Below, piece after piece: positions 1-21,215 of a stretch of DNA of 64,000 nucleotides. The DNA is taken from contig JANTQA010000012.1 in NCBI GenBank assembly GCA_027625915.1, positions 1,209,001 to 1,273,000 on the forward strand. The letters run 5' to 3'. Each line of letters opens with the position of its first letter. The stretch's first letter is position 1. This stretch comes from Anaeramoeba flamelloides. Lineage: Eukaryota; Metamonada; Anaeramoebidae. The position numbers and the translations under genes were made by a program. The notes beneath the pieces are model-generated. The model was not told where the DNA came from. It saw only the letters and a list, made by a program, of their open reading frames with translations, and searched no databases.

Positions 1-11
1 TTTCTCTACAG

Positions 12-9970
<9,959 letters not shown>

Positions 9971-10679
9971 TTGATAATCATTTTTAGTTTTTTTCTTTTT
10001 TTAATTTATTTTGAAAATTTATTAAAAATGGTTGTTTAAAATCATACAATTAATGAGATCATTTTCAAATTCTTTTGAAAGTTCTCACTCAATTCATAAT
10101 AACAATAAATTATTTGCTATTTTAATTACTATTTATATATTATAAAAAGAAAAGAAATGTCTGAGTGATTTGTTTTCTTTTAAAGATGTGGTAATCTGTC
10201 GGTTATAGATGTACAAAATCAGTTTGGAAGATTCATGGTATTTATTGTCACAATATTTGTAATAGTTTCTCATTTTCTCAAAAAGTTTGCTAGTTGTAAT
10301 TTAACGTACGAATTTGGTTTTTTAATTCATAGAATTGTTAATTCTTTGAGGATATGGAATCAAATTGATAATATTTTTGGCCATTTTACAAACCAAACCG
10401 GAGGAAAATTGGAACAAAATATCCCCTTTTGATTTTGGGAGTGGATCCAATTCTCAAGAGCATTAACCAGATTATGTTTTCTGACTTGGGGTAACTATAT
10501 TTCTGGTTTCCAAATTTCAGTAGGAGAAATTACATTCTTAATCATATCTATTTAACAACTTGATAAAAATTCAAAATTTTGTAAAATACCCCTCACAAAT
10601 TTGACAAAACCACCATTAAAATAAAAATTGTGTTTCCTTTTTCTAGATTACTTGAATGAAATAATTCAAAAAAAAAAAA
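9971..10679. other. Intergenic, no gene seen
   Basis: AT-rich sequence after the BEACH stop codon. A 65-codon open frame at 10235-10432 has no recognisable domain and I do not accept it as a gene. No RNA gene or regulatory site can be supported. Confidence 0.5.
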
Positions 10680-10960
10680 ACTATAATAATTAATAAGTAA
10701 ATATAGTGTTGGTTTATTAAAAATGTCTACAATTAAAAAAAGAAATTATAGAAATGAGGAATAATGATATTCGAAAATTTTTCTCTAAAAATAGAAATAA
10801 ATTTTTAATGAAAATTTAATCATCAAAAATAAAAAAATATTGAGAAAATTATTAAAAAAATTTGAACTAATTCAATTTATAACATTAAAATTTACTAAAA
10901 ATATGAAAGAGTTTACTTTCACATTTGAATTAAACTTAGGTATACTATAAGGCGGATATT
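10680..10960 (+). repeat. Single arm of the 50.7-51.4 kb inverted-repeat family
   Basis: This stretch resembles the right arm of the foldback at 50715-51434. Shared landmarks are tttattaaaa followed by an attaaaaaa run, then aatttttctc, and finally aacttaggtatactata, which matches the complement of tatacctaagtt at 50719. The second arm is not evident here, so I read it as a single, diverged arm. Confidence 0.5.
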
Positions 10961-11251
10961 TAATTTTATTTACATTGAAACAAGACGAAAAAATGGTACT
11001 AATTAATCTGAAAAAGTGTTTTTTTGTTGACTTTAATTTGATATTTCTTTGTTGGTTTGTTGAAAATAATAAAGTGGACCATTTTTTTTGAAGTTAATTT
11101 GTTTCTTCTGTTAATTGATTGTACTTTGAAGTTTTCAATATAGTTTCTAATTAAAAACTGGTTTAGTTTGTGTTTTCTGTATCACTTTGGTTCCTTGTTT
11201 TACCTTTTTTTTCAAGAACAATACTTTTGATTTTTATATATTTTAAGTACC

Positions 11252-12075
11252 TTAAGGGAATACATACAACATAATACATGATCAAAATTTGAGATAGACA
11301 TAAAGAGTATTTTATTTTAGTGGAGTGTGATCGTATATTCTCTACAAAATAATTTTTAAAAAATTATATGATATTTTTTTTAATAATGTTAAACAATAAA
11401 AAAAGAGAAAAGACAATGATAAAATTGGTTATTTTTATTATTTTTATAATTTAAATATTTTTTTTTTTTAGGAGATGATGATTCTAGATTTTTAGAATAA
11501 AACTTGGAGCTATTTTCTGGTTTAAAGTTTGATAAAATATAATCATATCCGCTCAACAAATTATACCAAATCCAAGTGTTTAAAATTCTAACCAGATATG
11601 TTTTGGGATAATTATATTTTTTGGAATCCTTCTACATAATAAAGCCCTTTTTGTATTCCTTTTGAGATTCTCTCAATTGTAATTTTGTCGTTCTTTTTAA
11701 ACAAAATCCATTTATTATAAATTTCACTGACAAAATCTTCAATCTTATTACTTTTTGTTTTCTTAATTAAAAAAATTCAAAAATGATTAAAACAATTCGA
11801 AAATGAAAAAAATAAATGCCACAATAGAATGTTGATATAAGGATAAAAGATAAGTCATTCAACATTCTAAATACTATTTTAAGAAATTCAACTCAGCATT
11901 CTATTGTGGCAATTTCTTTGAGTTTTAGAATAAAAATTTAAAAAATATAATGAATGAAGTATTTTAAATAACAAATATCAATGAGATACAGCCAAAGTTT
12001 AAAATATTATTTTCTGATCCTCTTCAAAATTTCAAAAAAGTGAGAAATTTTCCTATATTATTGCTACCCCCTTAA
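11252..12075. repeat. Possible TTAA-bounded repeat, weak
   Basis: TACCTTAAGGG at 11248-11258 faces CCCTTAAGGTA at 12069-12079 in inverted orientation, with TTAA inside both. The inner sequences match only loosely (GGGAATACATA against the complement GGGGGTAGCAAT), so this may be an old TTAA-inserted element or chance. The hairpin at 11817-11911 lies inside it. Confidence 0.25.
11817..11911. repeat. 95-bp terminal hairpin, TGCCACAATAGAATGTT family
   Basis: TGCCACAATAGAATGTTGA is mirrored by CAGCATTCTATTGTGGCA, and a smaller internal inverted pair (cattcaacatt) lies between. A related hairpin sits at 53466-53561, with decayed versions at about 36415-36505 and 58605-58716. At those sites it adjoins a 350-bp AT-rich repeat. 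Confidence 0.75.
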
Positions 12076-12164
12076 GGTATTGTAATATTAATTTTCCTAC
12101 TTTTTCTAAGATTGATTTTCTAAAGATTGAAATTTTTTATTATAAGTTTCGGAAGTTGCCCTAA

Positions 12165-12735
12165 TGTTTACAATCCCTGAAATTTGAAAAAAGATTATTT
12201 TGTGTAGGGTGTAATCGCTTGTTAATTTGATTCTTATCTGATCGATCTTGTGTTTGGTATGAGTTTTCAGAGTTGTTCAAAATGGCATTTTTTTACAATT
12301 TAATTTTCTATTCATAGGAAATCCGAATTGAAGAGTGTAAGAACGATATGTTTTTGAGAGATTGATAGATTAATAGGTCGTTAAGAATAAATTTTGTTTT
12401 TTAGGTTATAGAAAAGAATCTTGATTTACTTTTTTGTCAATTAACTAAATGAAATTACTTTTGTTTTTAAAAAAACCAAATAATACCAAACCTAATTAAA
12501 AATTTCAAACAAGAACCTATAAATCACTTTTTTTATAAATTACCTTCCAAGATATTAATCTTACACTCTTCAAGTCGGATTTCGGAAAAAAAAAAAATAA
12601 ATTTTCAATAATTAATATTTTGAACAACTCTTCAAACCCAGACCAAATTCAAAATCGATCAGATAAGAATGAAATTAACAATCCACTACACCTTACACAA
12701 GATAATTTTTTTTCAAATTTCAGGGATTGTAAACC
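12165..12735 (-). mobile_element. Foldback MITE with long terminal inverted repeats, TTAA target (copy 1)
   Basis: Terminal arms of about 190 bp are inverted copies: tttacaatccctgaaattt at the left and aaatttcagggattgtaaa at the right, continuing through caagataat, gatcagataagaat and cttacactcttcaa. The right flank is TTAA (12736-12739); the left flank is CTAA (12161-12164), which fits a decayed TTAA duplication. The interior spacer (gtcaattaactaaatgaaa) is the complement of that in the 44.1-kb copy, so the two copies sit in opposite orientations. No transposase is encoded. It is more diverged than the 44.1-kb copy and so probably older. Confidence 0.85.
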
Positions 12736-12754
12736 TTAAGTTTTCAATATTTAA

Positions 12755-12925
12755 GTGAAGTCCCTATTTTTTTTTTTTTTTGACCAACTTCTAAATAAAG
12801 GTTTATGATCTAGAAATATGTTTAATATTGAATTTAAGCAGGGTTTTTCAAATCTAACTAATTTACAAAAAAATTTCTCAGTCTCTTAAATTTAGATCGA
12901 AAAAAATTTAATAGAGATTAGTCCC
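12755..12925. mobile_element. Small TTAA-flanked element with internal poly-T (copy 1, 171 bp)
   Basis: TTAA lies at 12751-12754 and 12926-12929. Inside are tccctattttttt, then gaccaacttctaaata, tttaatattgaa, cagggtttttcaaatctaa and finally gattagtccc. The same order occurs at 52789-52969. It sits only 15 bp from the right TTAA of the foldback at 12165-12735. Confidence 0.7.
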
Positions 12926-13199
12926 TTAACAGAAGGAAAAATAAAAAAAAATAAAGAGAAATTATTCAAATTAAAAAAATATTTCTTTTTATTGAAATTT
13001 ACAATTATATTTTTGTTTGGATCTTTTTTTATTGATATTTTTTTTTCTATTCACATTTCAAATATTACCTAAAATGAAAGTCTTTGATTAATTCTCAAAT
13101 TTTGCTTTTAATGAAAGAGAATTAAAAAAAAAAAGAAATTAGAAAAATTAGGATCAAGACTAATTAATTAAATACTCAGATCAAACTTTTTTAAATTAC

Positions 13200-13970
13200 T
13201 TAACATATTGTACAACCAATATGATTTTTTGTAGATCTTTTTTTCAGAAACTTTGATCTTTTCTTGTTTTTTTTCTTTTTCTTGTTCTTCAGATTCTTCT
13301 TTTTTGAAAACACTTTTTGATACCCTTCGTTTTCTTTTTTCCGTAATTTTCGAACTAAAGTAATGAACAAATCATTTATGTTTTCGCCAGTTTTGGCAGA
13401 ACACTCTACCATATCTAAATTCAATTCTAGAGATAGATTTTTCACTTCTTCATCGGTGATCGACCTTTCTTCTTTTGGTATGTCACATTTATTGCAGACA
13501 AGCAAACCAACAATATCGTCTTCATCTTTTGCTCTTTGGATCATTTTCACTGTTTCCCTCATTTGGCCCAGAGATCCCCTTTGGTCGTAGCTTATCACAC
13601 AGACAAAGGCATGTGAGTTTCTGAAATAACGATCCACTAGAGATTTGTACTCTTCTTGTCCTGCGGTGTCGAGAATTTCAAGAATGATGGCTTCTTCGTC
13701 AACAATCATTGATTTTAGATATGATTCATATATTGTTGGATCTAATTTGCGTTGTTAAAGAGATTTGTTGGTTGAAAGCAGAAATAAATAACTCTTTAGT
13801 TTTTATGATTAAAACATAGGAAAAGAAAAAAAAAAAGGAAAAAATGAATGTTATATTTTACCATATTTTTCAATAAAGACATCCCGAAGAAATTTTAATG
13901 TAATACAAGATTTTCCAACTCCACCACCTCCAACAACGGCGATTTTGGTCATTGTGTTATTTATACTCAT
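13200..13970 (-). CDS. Ras-family small GTPase
   Basis: A membrane-attached GTPase switch of 216 residues. Exon 1 is 13970-13862 and exon 2 is 13741-13200; the 120-bp intron (13861-13742) has GT-AG ends and a phase-1 junction that restores KYDPTIYESY. The P-loop is GGGGVGKS, where human Ras has GAGGVGKS; Gly12 and Gly13 equivalents are kept. Switch I is DPTIYESY, switch II is DTAGQEEYKSLVDRYF, the base-binding motifs are NKCD and SAKTG. The C-terminus is a lysine-rich tail ending CTIC, a CAAX-type prenylation box preceded by a polybasic stretch, which suggests the plasma membrane. The effector loop is Ras/Rap-like rather than Rab or Rho. The first ATG is used; a second at codon 7 (MTKIAVVG) could also serve. 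Confidence 0.95.
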
Positions 13971-16204
13971 TTTACTTATTATCTTTTAGTATTTTAGAAT
14001 GAAAAAAGATTTTTAAGAATAGTTTTGAAAAGGAATGATTATTCTGATAATATTTTCTTTTTTTAAAGTATATTTTTCCTTTTGGTCTTAAAAGTTTTTA
14101 AGTTTGTTATGTTTCTTTTCAAAAAAATTGAGTCGTGGGTTGGAAATTTTGATACCTTCAAAATCATTGATTTTTTTTAATTTCCAAATTCATTCTAACA
14201 GGATAAGATAAAAAGTGAATTTGTGTATGTTTCTATTTGAACCTTTGGGGTTGTTTTCCAAAAAATTAAGACAACAAAAATCTTGATAGGTTAACATTTC
14301 TATAAATTTTCAAATAAAAAGAATAATTTTTATTACCTAATGAACATCAATTGAAAAGTACTTTTGGCAAAATCTACTTTCCGTATAATTTTAATCATCA
14401 GAATTATAAGTTTGGTGGAGTTACTAAAAGTAGGATTTCAAAAATAATTGAGAAATCAAAGTAAATGATTTTGAATAAATCCAAAACTTTATTTGGTGTA
14501 CCCATACTACGAAATAAAATCAACAGCATCTTTCAATATTCAAATTATTAACCCAGTTTTCAAAATATCTGAAAATCTAATTTATTTAGATAATTTTTTT
14601 TTAAGAATTATTGGTTTTGATTTAATATTTTAACAAGTTTATTTTCAGACTCAAAAAGTTATTTACGATTGAGGGACGATGGTTGTACAACTTATAATGG
14701 TTTGATAATTTTTTTTTTAAATTTAAAAGGTAGACATTTAAAATTTTATATCGCTTAAGAATCAGGATTAATGTTAACAAAATAACTTATTATGAAAAGT
14801 TAAGTACTTGTAAAAAAGTTAAAAGTCCAGTTTCTAATTTATGGAAAAATTAATCAATCAAATAAAAAGACAATAAACCACAAATACATATGGAATTGGT
14901 TCTAAAAGCTCTCTTCTTTAAAAAAGAAATTCAAAAAATAAAAGATCCTATGTGAAAATATTTTTATGAAAAGAAGAATTCATTATCGAAATAATTATCT
15001 TTTTTAAAAAGAATATATAATATGAGAAATTATGAAAAAAATTATTTTGACTATTGTACCCTATATTATGTTAATATAAATCACTTTATTTGGTATTGTT
15101 AAAGATTTAAAATAATCAGAATCAAGTGGAAAAAAGATTAGTAAAAATTTTAGATAAAAACTTATATAAAAATGTTATCCTTAGTAAAAATACACAGAAA
15201 CTCTTCAACCTGATGAATCAAAATTAGGAAATTTATTTTTCTTGTCAAGAATCTTTCATCAAAGCTCTTATGGTTAGAAAACTTAATGTAATAAAGAAAA
15301 AATTGAAAATAGAAAATTGAAAATAAAAAAATCCTAAAATAGTTAAAAAATATATAACTTGAGCTACATATTGTCCCACTTTTCGGGGTCATGGTATTCC
15401 AATTTATTATTCACAATTTGTGGAATTTTTATTTATTATTGATAATCTTTTTATTTGGGTTTTATCCCTCATGTAAATTCCTTTCAAGTTTTTTCAAGTA
15501 CTCACTACAAGGAAAATTTCAACACCTAAAAAATAAAGTTAACTAACACTATACATTGGATTTCAGTTATACATTTTTTATAAATTATTTTTTCAAAGTT
15601 ATCATAATTTTATGTAATAAAAAATGGATAGCTATTAAACTCATGAAAATCCGTATACCCCCTTTTTCAAAATTACAAACTTTTGAAAAAAAAAAACACC
15701 TATTTTTGGGGTATTTTTTTAATGAAAAAAGTTGAAATGAAATAATTTTTTAATTGAACATTAAGATTGAAAAAAGAATAAACGTTAAAGCAATTTGCAG
15801 AAAAAAATTGGTGATGTATATAAAAACTCAAACATGGAAAAAAATAAAAAGATAAAAAATATTCCAAAAATAGAAAAAAAATCAGATTTTCAATTTATTT
15901 TAGTGATATCTTTTGATTGAAATATTTTGTGCTATTTTAAAATTGAAAAATATATTTCTTATTAGACTATTAAATAAATACTTGAAAATTATCTTTCTAT
16001 TATGTCAATTAAAAAACAAAAATTTTTACAATTAAAAATGAAAAAAATATTTCTTAAAAATTTCATTTTTTTTTCAATTCCTATTAAAACCTATTAAAGT
16101 TTTAAACCTTTTTGAAAATTGATATGTATAATAATGTTTATTATCTGATTGTATCTCAAAAATAGAAAATTTAGAGATTTTTTTTTGAAAAAATTTTCCT
16201 TGTC
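13971..16204. other. Intergenic, no gene seen
   Basis: AT-rich DNA upstream of the Ras gene. Short open frames such as 15162-15392 are hydrophobic, poly-F/I-rich and show no domain. No RNA gene or clear repeat family stands out. The Ras promoter must lie in the first part, but no motif can be named. Confidence 0.5.
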
Positions 16205-16480
16205 TTGCTGGAGAGTCTTATAAAGTGCCGTAGAGTGTCTAGGTTTTCTTCTGGTTTTTTGTTTTATTTATGAAGTGTTCTAGGTTTTTTTTACTTTAGA
16301 AATAAACGGAAAATTTTTAAAATTTTTAGTTTATTTCTAAAGTAAAAAAAAACCTAACGAAAACCGATAGATTTTACAAATAAACAGAAAACTCATGATC
16401 AACTAAAGGCACTTTTCCAGAATTCAAAAGAATAGAGAAGAATCCTAGATTGTACTAAATTCTTTTGACTTCTGGAAAAC
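16205..16480. repeat. Modular hairpin repeat, copy 2
   Basis: Begins agtcttataaagtgccgtag, continues with a gaagtgttctagg spacer into a type-A hairpin (about 16282-16354, arms actttagaaataaacgg and its complement), then a type-B hairpin (about 16408-16480, arms ttttccagaattcaaaag and its complement). One A plus one B with spacers appears to be the basic unit of the family. Confidence 0.85.
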
Positions 16481-16806
16481 CTAAAGAGGCTTTTTAAATT
16501 TGAGAAATATTAAGTAAAATTCTTAAATACTCTTTATATTCCCTAAATTTATAAAAAAAAAATCTAGTGACAAACAAGAGAGGTTAATTACTCCACCCTT
16601 AAATGATAAAAAAAAAAGAAAATTCTTTTTTATTTTGAACAAATCAGAAAAAACAAAAAGACTGATAAATTTGTGATCACAAAAATCGATTATCAATAAT
16701 TCTGACTGATTTACTATCATTTTTTTTGAATAAAAAAATTTTTTTAAGCCTTTTGAAACATGTTTTCTTTTTAAGAGACCTTGACAAAACTAAAAACACA
16801 AAATAA

Positions 16807-16843
16807 ACAAAGATCTTTTTTCAAATTTTGGGGATTGTAAACC
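16807..16843. repeat. Solo end of the TTAA foldback family
   Basis: The stretch acaaagatcttttttcaaa followed by ttggggattgtaaacc matches the right terminus of the foldback elements at 12165-12735 and 44138-44679. No second arm lies within several hundred bases, so this is a truncated remnant. The next four bases are tgaa rather than TTAA. Confidence 0.55.
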
Positions 16844-16954
16844 TGAATCAAACTGTGAAAAAAAAATCAGAAAAAGGGAAAAAGAGGAAATATTTTGTTT
16901 TGATTTTTAATTTTGAAAGATAATAACAATAATAGAACAAAAGAGATCCTTCAA

Positions 16955-17365
16955 TTAGAATTTATGACAAATTTTAAGAACTTTTTTTGTGTTTGGATCG
17001 ATTTTTAAAAAGGCAATTTTTATTTGTTTCTGTTTTTGGTTAAACTGCTTTTCTTGTGAATTGGAGAGAATTATTGAAGCATCATAAATCGATCTTAAAA
17101 GGTTGTTGGATTCATTGTTCATAATTTCAATTCCAACCCAGACCCCTTCTTGTAAATTGAGTGACTTTTCGACAGTTGTTGTGATTTTTGATAATGGTGC
17201 GTTTTCATCCTCAAGTAGTGATTCTGCATACTGTTCCATATTGTTATCAAAATAAGTTTTTTCGATACAATCAAAAGTAACAGAAGTTTGTTCATTTGAG
17301 ATTTCCTCACAAACTTCGACAAACGAATAATACATTGCACCCTCTTCAAAAAGTTTTTGATCCAT
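16955..17365 (-). CDS. Unrecognised 136-residue acidic protein
   Basis: A compact frame starting MDQKLFEEGAMYYSFVEV, with normal codon mixture and no asparagine runs, unlike the spurious frames around it. An in-frame stop directly precedes the ATG, so this start is the earliest possible unless there is an upstream exon. The N-terminal half is acidic and helical; the C-terminal half alternates (EGVWVGIEIM, IKIAFLKIDPNTKKVL) as in a beta-sheet domain. No signal peptide or membrane segment. I do not recognise the family. The foldback-family solo end lies just downstream. It is probably a real small gene, but a terminal exon of a larger one is possible. Confidence 0.6.
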   Translation of the reverse strand: MDQKLFEEGAMYYSFVEVCEEISNEQTSVTFDCIEKTYFDNNMEQYAESLLEDENAPLSKITTTVEKSLNLQEGVWVGIEIMNNESNNLLRSIYDASIILSNSQEKQFNQKQKQIKIAFLKIDPNTKKVLKICHKF

Positions 17366-17690
17366 TCAAAGTTTGTAAAGCTTTTGTTAAAAGATTAAAG
17401 AAAACTTGTTTAGAAAAAATAAAATATTTTTTTGGAAGAATAGTAACTTTCAATTTGTTTGTACTCTTGTTGGTTGATATTTTCATTATGTTTTCAATTC
17501 TTTTAATGTTGTTTGTTCTATTTTGGTATGAATCAAAATTTAATAAATTAACAACTCTGAGTAAACACGTTAAATTTTAATTCTATTCTGAAGAATTTTA
17601 AAAATTTTTATCACAAATAAACCAATTTCATTGGTTCAGAAATCCCTAATTAAAATATAACTCCTTGGTATAATTTTTAACTCTTATTTT
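17366..17690. other. Upstream region of the 136-residue gene
   Basis: About 325 bp of AT-rich DNA. A plus-strand open frame (17296-17580) is hydrophobic and overlaps the 5' end of the minus-strand gene; nothing supports it as coding. Confidence 0.4.
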
Positions 17691-18000
17691 TTTTTTGATC
17701 AAATAATAAGACTTTAAGTGACTAGTAAGCGATGAAAAAATCTTCGAGTAAATTTAATAGCAAATTCAAAAAAAAATACTGCATCTTGAAATTAAAAAAT
17801 GAAGTAAAAATCTGATTGGTACAAAAGTAAACTTACTTTTAATACAATTTTCAGAAATGAATTATGTTATTTAAAAGTTTGATCTACTTTTTCTCATTTT
17901 TGAAAAGTTTAAAATCTAACACATTTCTGAATTACGGGTGATTTGAGCCAAAGGGATTTAGAATTTTTTTCAAATATCAAATATTTATATAAAGGAAATT
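17690..18000. repeat. Dispersed AT-rich repeat, related to 49030-49300
   Basis: Shared ordered landmarks with 49030-49300 are aagtgactagtaa, aatcttcgagtaaatt, aacttgaaat or atcttgaaat, then aaagtaaacttacttttaat and tttgaaaagttt. The spacing is kept over about 250 bp. It lies about 0.6 kb upstream of a LINE remnant and may be part of an old retroposed segment. Confidence 0.55.
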
Positions 18001-18599
18001 TAAAGATTAAATAAGAAATAAATAGAATAATAAACATCAAAAAATAGTTGATATCTGCCTGAAATAAAACTAATAAATCAATATATTTTCAACAAATAGA
18101 AAAACCCAAATTCTTAGGTAACCCCTTATTGAGAAAGAAAAACATAAAGTTCATTTTGATCTCCTATTGAAGATCAAATAAAATTCGAATAGAAATCAAA
18201 ATTATTTGTCGACAATAATTTTTACTTTATCAATAACCTGAGAATCACACATTTTTACCAAATAACTATCAATCTTTCAAAAAATAATTGTAAAAGAATT
18301 TGGTAATAAAAAAAAATCGTAAAAAAAAAAGTAAATTGTGGAAAAAAAAAATGAAATGATTACATTTTTGGAATTTCCGAAATAAAATTTTCATCTAATA
18401 TCCATTTAAACCCTTTAAAGATATGTAATTTATTCCCTACAACGTCCCCTTTGAATATAAAATAGTTTATTAAAAAACAATTATTTTTTTCGGTTTATTT
18501 CACATTTTTTATTAGAAAAAATCAAATCATAAGCAATACACGTTCAGATGTTTACGTGTAATTTGGTTTTGATTATGAAAGGATCAATGATAGAAATCA

Positions 18600-19640
18600 A
18601 TTTTCAACTAGAAAAAATTTTTAAAATTATAAGAGATTTTGGAATGAATCCGAATAATAAAAAAACTAAAAAAAAAATTTAATTCCAAGTGAAATTTTAT
18701 ATCTTAGGATTTGGCTAGATAAAAAAACACATTTAAAATTTACCCTTGAAAAAGTTAAAAAAAATTTCAAAAATCTTGTAAATATTTTAGAACAAATAAA
18801 ATTTACTATGGATACCAAATTCCTTTTTTTAAAGCCGTTTTACATAGTCAACTATTATATGGATTAGAAATATTTGATCTAACTGAAAATGATTTCAAAG
18901 AAATAGATACTTGGATCAATAAAAAGGTCATAAAATTCCTATTAAAAATTAATCCACATTCCCCAAGACTTATTAATAAAACAGAGCAAAATTTGATTCA
19001 GTAAGGATAACGATATATAAGAGAAAATATAAATTAATTCACAAATTAAATTTTTTTAGGATTTGAAAAACGAATTAAACTTCTACCATTTAGAGAAAAA
19101 AAAGTTGAAAATATTAACTGGCAAAACAAAAAAAATTAAAAGATTTGGAATTAGAATGAGATAACTATCGAATTAATCAATTAAAAAATAGCCCAAGTTT
19201 GAAAGTACGACAATATCTAAAAATCATTACTATTCAAGGAAATATTAATAAACAATAAAAATATTTAAAATGGAAAGGCTCTACCTCAATCTTAAAACTT
19301 AGAACATTCACAAATTATTTAAAAAGGTATTCTTATGTTATTGATGAAGATAAATTAAAATTTGTAAATTATGCAAAAAAATAAATAATTTAGATGTCAT
19401 TGAAGATTTGGATCATTTTGTCTGGAACTGCCCAGTCTATGAAAATAATTGTAAAATCTGGATATCTGAATTAAAAAAAATAAATATATCTCAAATATTA
19501 AGAAACAATGATATTTTTAATATTATTAACAGAAAAGATTCCATAGCTTTATTAGACCTAGTGGAAAACAAAAGTATATGGAAACCCTTAAAAAAATTTC
19601 TAAGTCACAATTTAGGAATTCGGGCAAACAAGAGGAACTA
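18600..19640 (+). mobile_element. Degenerate LINE (non-LTR retrotransposon), 3' part of ORF2
   Basis: Several frames give parts of the region after the reverse transcriptase. Segments read like ILYLRIWLDKKTHL then LEKVKKNFKN (18700-18770), which matches the IKYLGIHLEKISHL segment of the second copy near 60590. Next come LLYGLEIFDLTENDFKEIDT-like sequence (18845-18925) and, at 19408-19641, the C-terminal end with HFVWNCPVYENN, a zinc-knuckle-like tail typical of LINE ORF2 ends. The palm domain is absent, so the copy is 5'-truncated, and it has multiple stops and shifts. No target-site duplication was identified. Confidence 0.75.
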
Positions 19641-19799
19641 AAAACCCCTCCCTTAAACAATAATAATAAAAAAAAAACAATTATTTTATTTGAAAGAAGA
19701 ACGAAATCTTATTATTGTATATAAAAAAATGTTACCAAAATACACTTTTAAAATGAAACCACTCAGTTTTGAAATAAAACATAATATAAAAAATTAACT

Positions 19800-20460
19800 T
19801 ACTTTCAAAAAAATTACAATAATTATTTTAAATTCTACAAAATTTAATCGTTTGATTTAAATAACAGTTCAAATCTATTTTTTCTTCCTTATTTTCTCCA
19901 AAAAAAAATATGAGAAAAAAAAAAAAAACAATAAAATTAAAAATTCTCCCTAAAACATTTTTTAAAAGTGGAAAATTCAAGTTCTATTCCTGGTAAATAC
20001 TTTATAATTTGATTTTTTTATAATCAATAATTAATAACCCAATTATATTTTTTTTTTCATTGGGTTATAAACAACATAAAGATTATTGGTGTATCAAAAT
20101 ATTCTATTAATATTTCTAATTTTTTTAACGATTTTGAAACAAATAAAACTACTTCAAAGAAATAATTCTAATAAAAATTCGATATAATAATAGATATTAT
20201 CAAACTACTAATTTTAATACTAATAATTTCTTTTTTATATTCTTAATATTTCAAAAATAATATTGACAAATCTTTTAAATTTTGAGAAATTTAATAAATA
20301 TCTAGTGAATAAAATAAATGATTAATCTTTTCAAAACTTCAAGGATTAAATATTTGATTTTTTTTATTTTGTTTTTAAAATAAGATTAAAATCTCAAGGT
20401 TATTTGTTCATACAGACTCTCATAAATTACTAAAAGTGGAGTTATCTTCAAAAATAACAA
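19800..20460. repeat. Dispersed AT-rich repeat after the LINE remnant (also at 34.4 and 49.4 kb)
   Basis: Ordered shared blocks with 34415-34940 are tttcaaaaaaattacaata, caaatctattttttctt, an aaatatgagaaaa poly-A run, ctccctaaaac, and tataatcaataattaataac. The region at 49435-49960 shares the second half. Directly after a LINE 3' end here, it may be the LINE 3' UTR; the other two copies lack coding sequence. Confidence 0.6.
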
Positions 20461-21215
20461 TTATTTTTGGAAATTTTTTTTTTTTGATTTGAAAAAAAAA
20501 ATCTAAATCAGTGTGTATCTGATCTTTTTACTAAAATTTAAACGGGAAAAATGAACTGTTTTAAATATGATAACTCATTTCTCTCCAATTGATAAATGGA
20601 GTTGAATATAGAGCTTAAATGAAACTCTGTCTAAATAATATATCTATTACATTTGGGAAAAAAAGGATAAATAAGATTTACTAGTCATTCAAAAAGAATA
20701 CTGGTATTTGAATTATAAAGGGTAAAAAAATTTGACTTCTTTTTCCGTAATTTTCTTTTTTAAGATCTAAGGTCTTATTTTATTTTTTTCAGTTAAGTTT
20801 GTGTTACCATTCATCATTTTTTTTTTTTTTTGACTATTATTTAATTTATATGTTTTGAGGAAAGGTTTGAATCAAAAAAAAATAATTTCCTCCAAAAATA
20901 TTCATAAAATGTAATGTAATTTTATTTTTATTAAATTGATAAACAATTCTTTGAATTTCAGATCAAAAGATTCGAATTTTCAAACATTTACACAAACATT
21001 TTCCAGTTTCTTAAATATGTTAACTATGAAAAAGTAAATGATAATTTTCTTGATTAATTTCAAAAGTATCAAGAAAGTAGTAAAAACCAAAATTATTGAT
21101 TACACTCTTTAATTCCTGTAAATTTGATTTTAAAAATCAAAAAAGAGAAAATAGAGGGATTGTTGATAACATGCTTAATTCAAGATAAAGTTACAAAAAT
21201 ATACGATAATTTCTA

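Noticed and set aside
10235-10432. 65-codon open frame after the BEACH gene
   Set aside because: No domain, no coding-like composition, and it lies in AT-rich intergenic DNA.
15162-15392. 76-codon minus-strand frame
   Set aside because: Phe/Ile-rich translation of AT-rich DNA; no family, no supporting context.
17296-17580. 94-codon plus-strand hydrophobic frame that could suggest a small membrane protein
   Set aside because: It overlaps the 5' end of the better-supported minus-strand gene, and its hydrophobicity follows from T-rich DNA.
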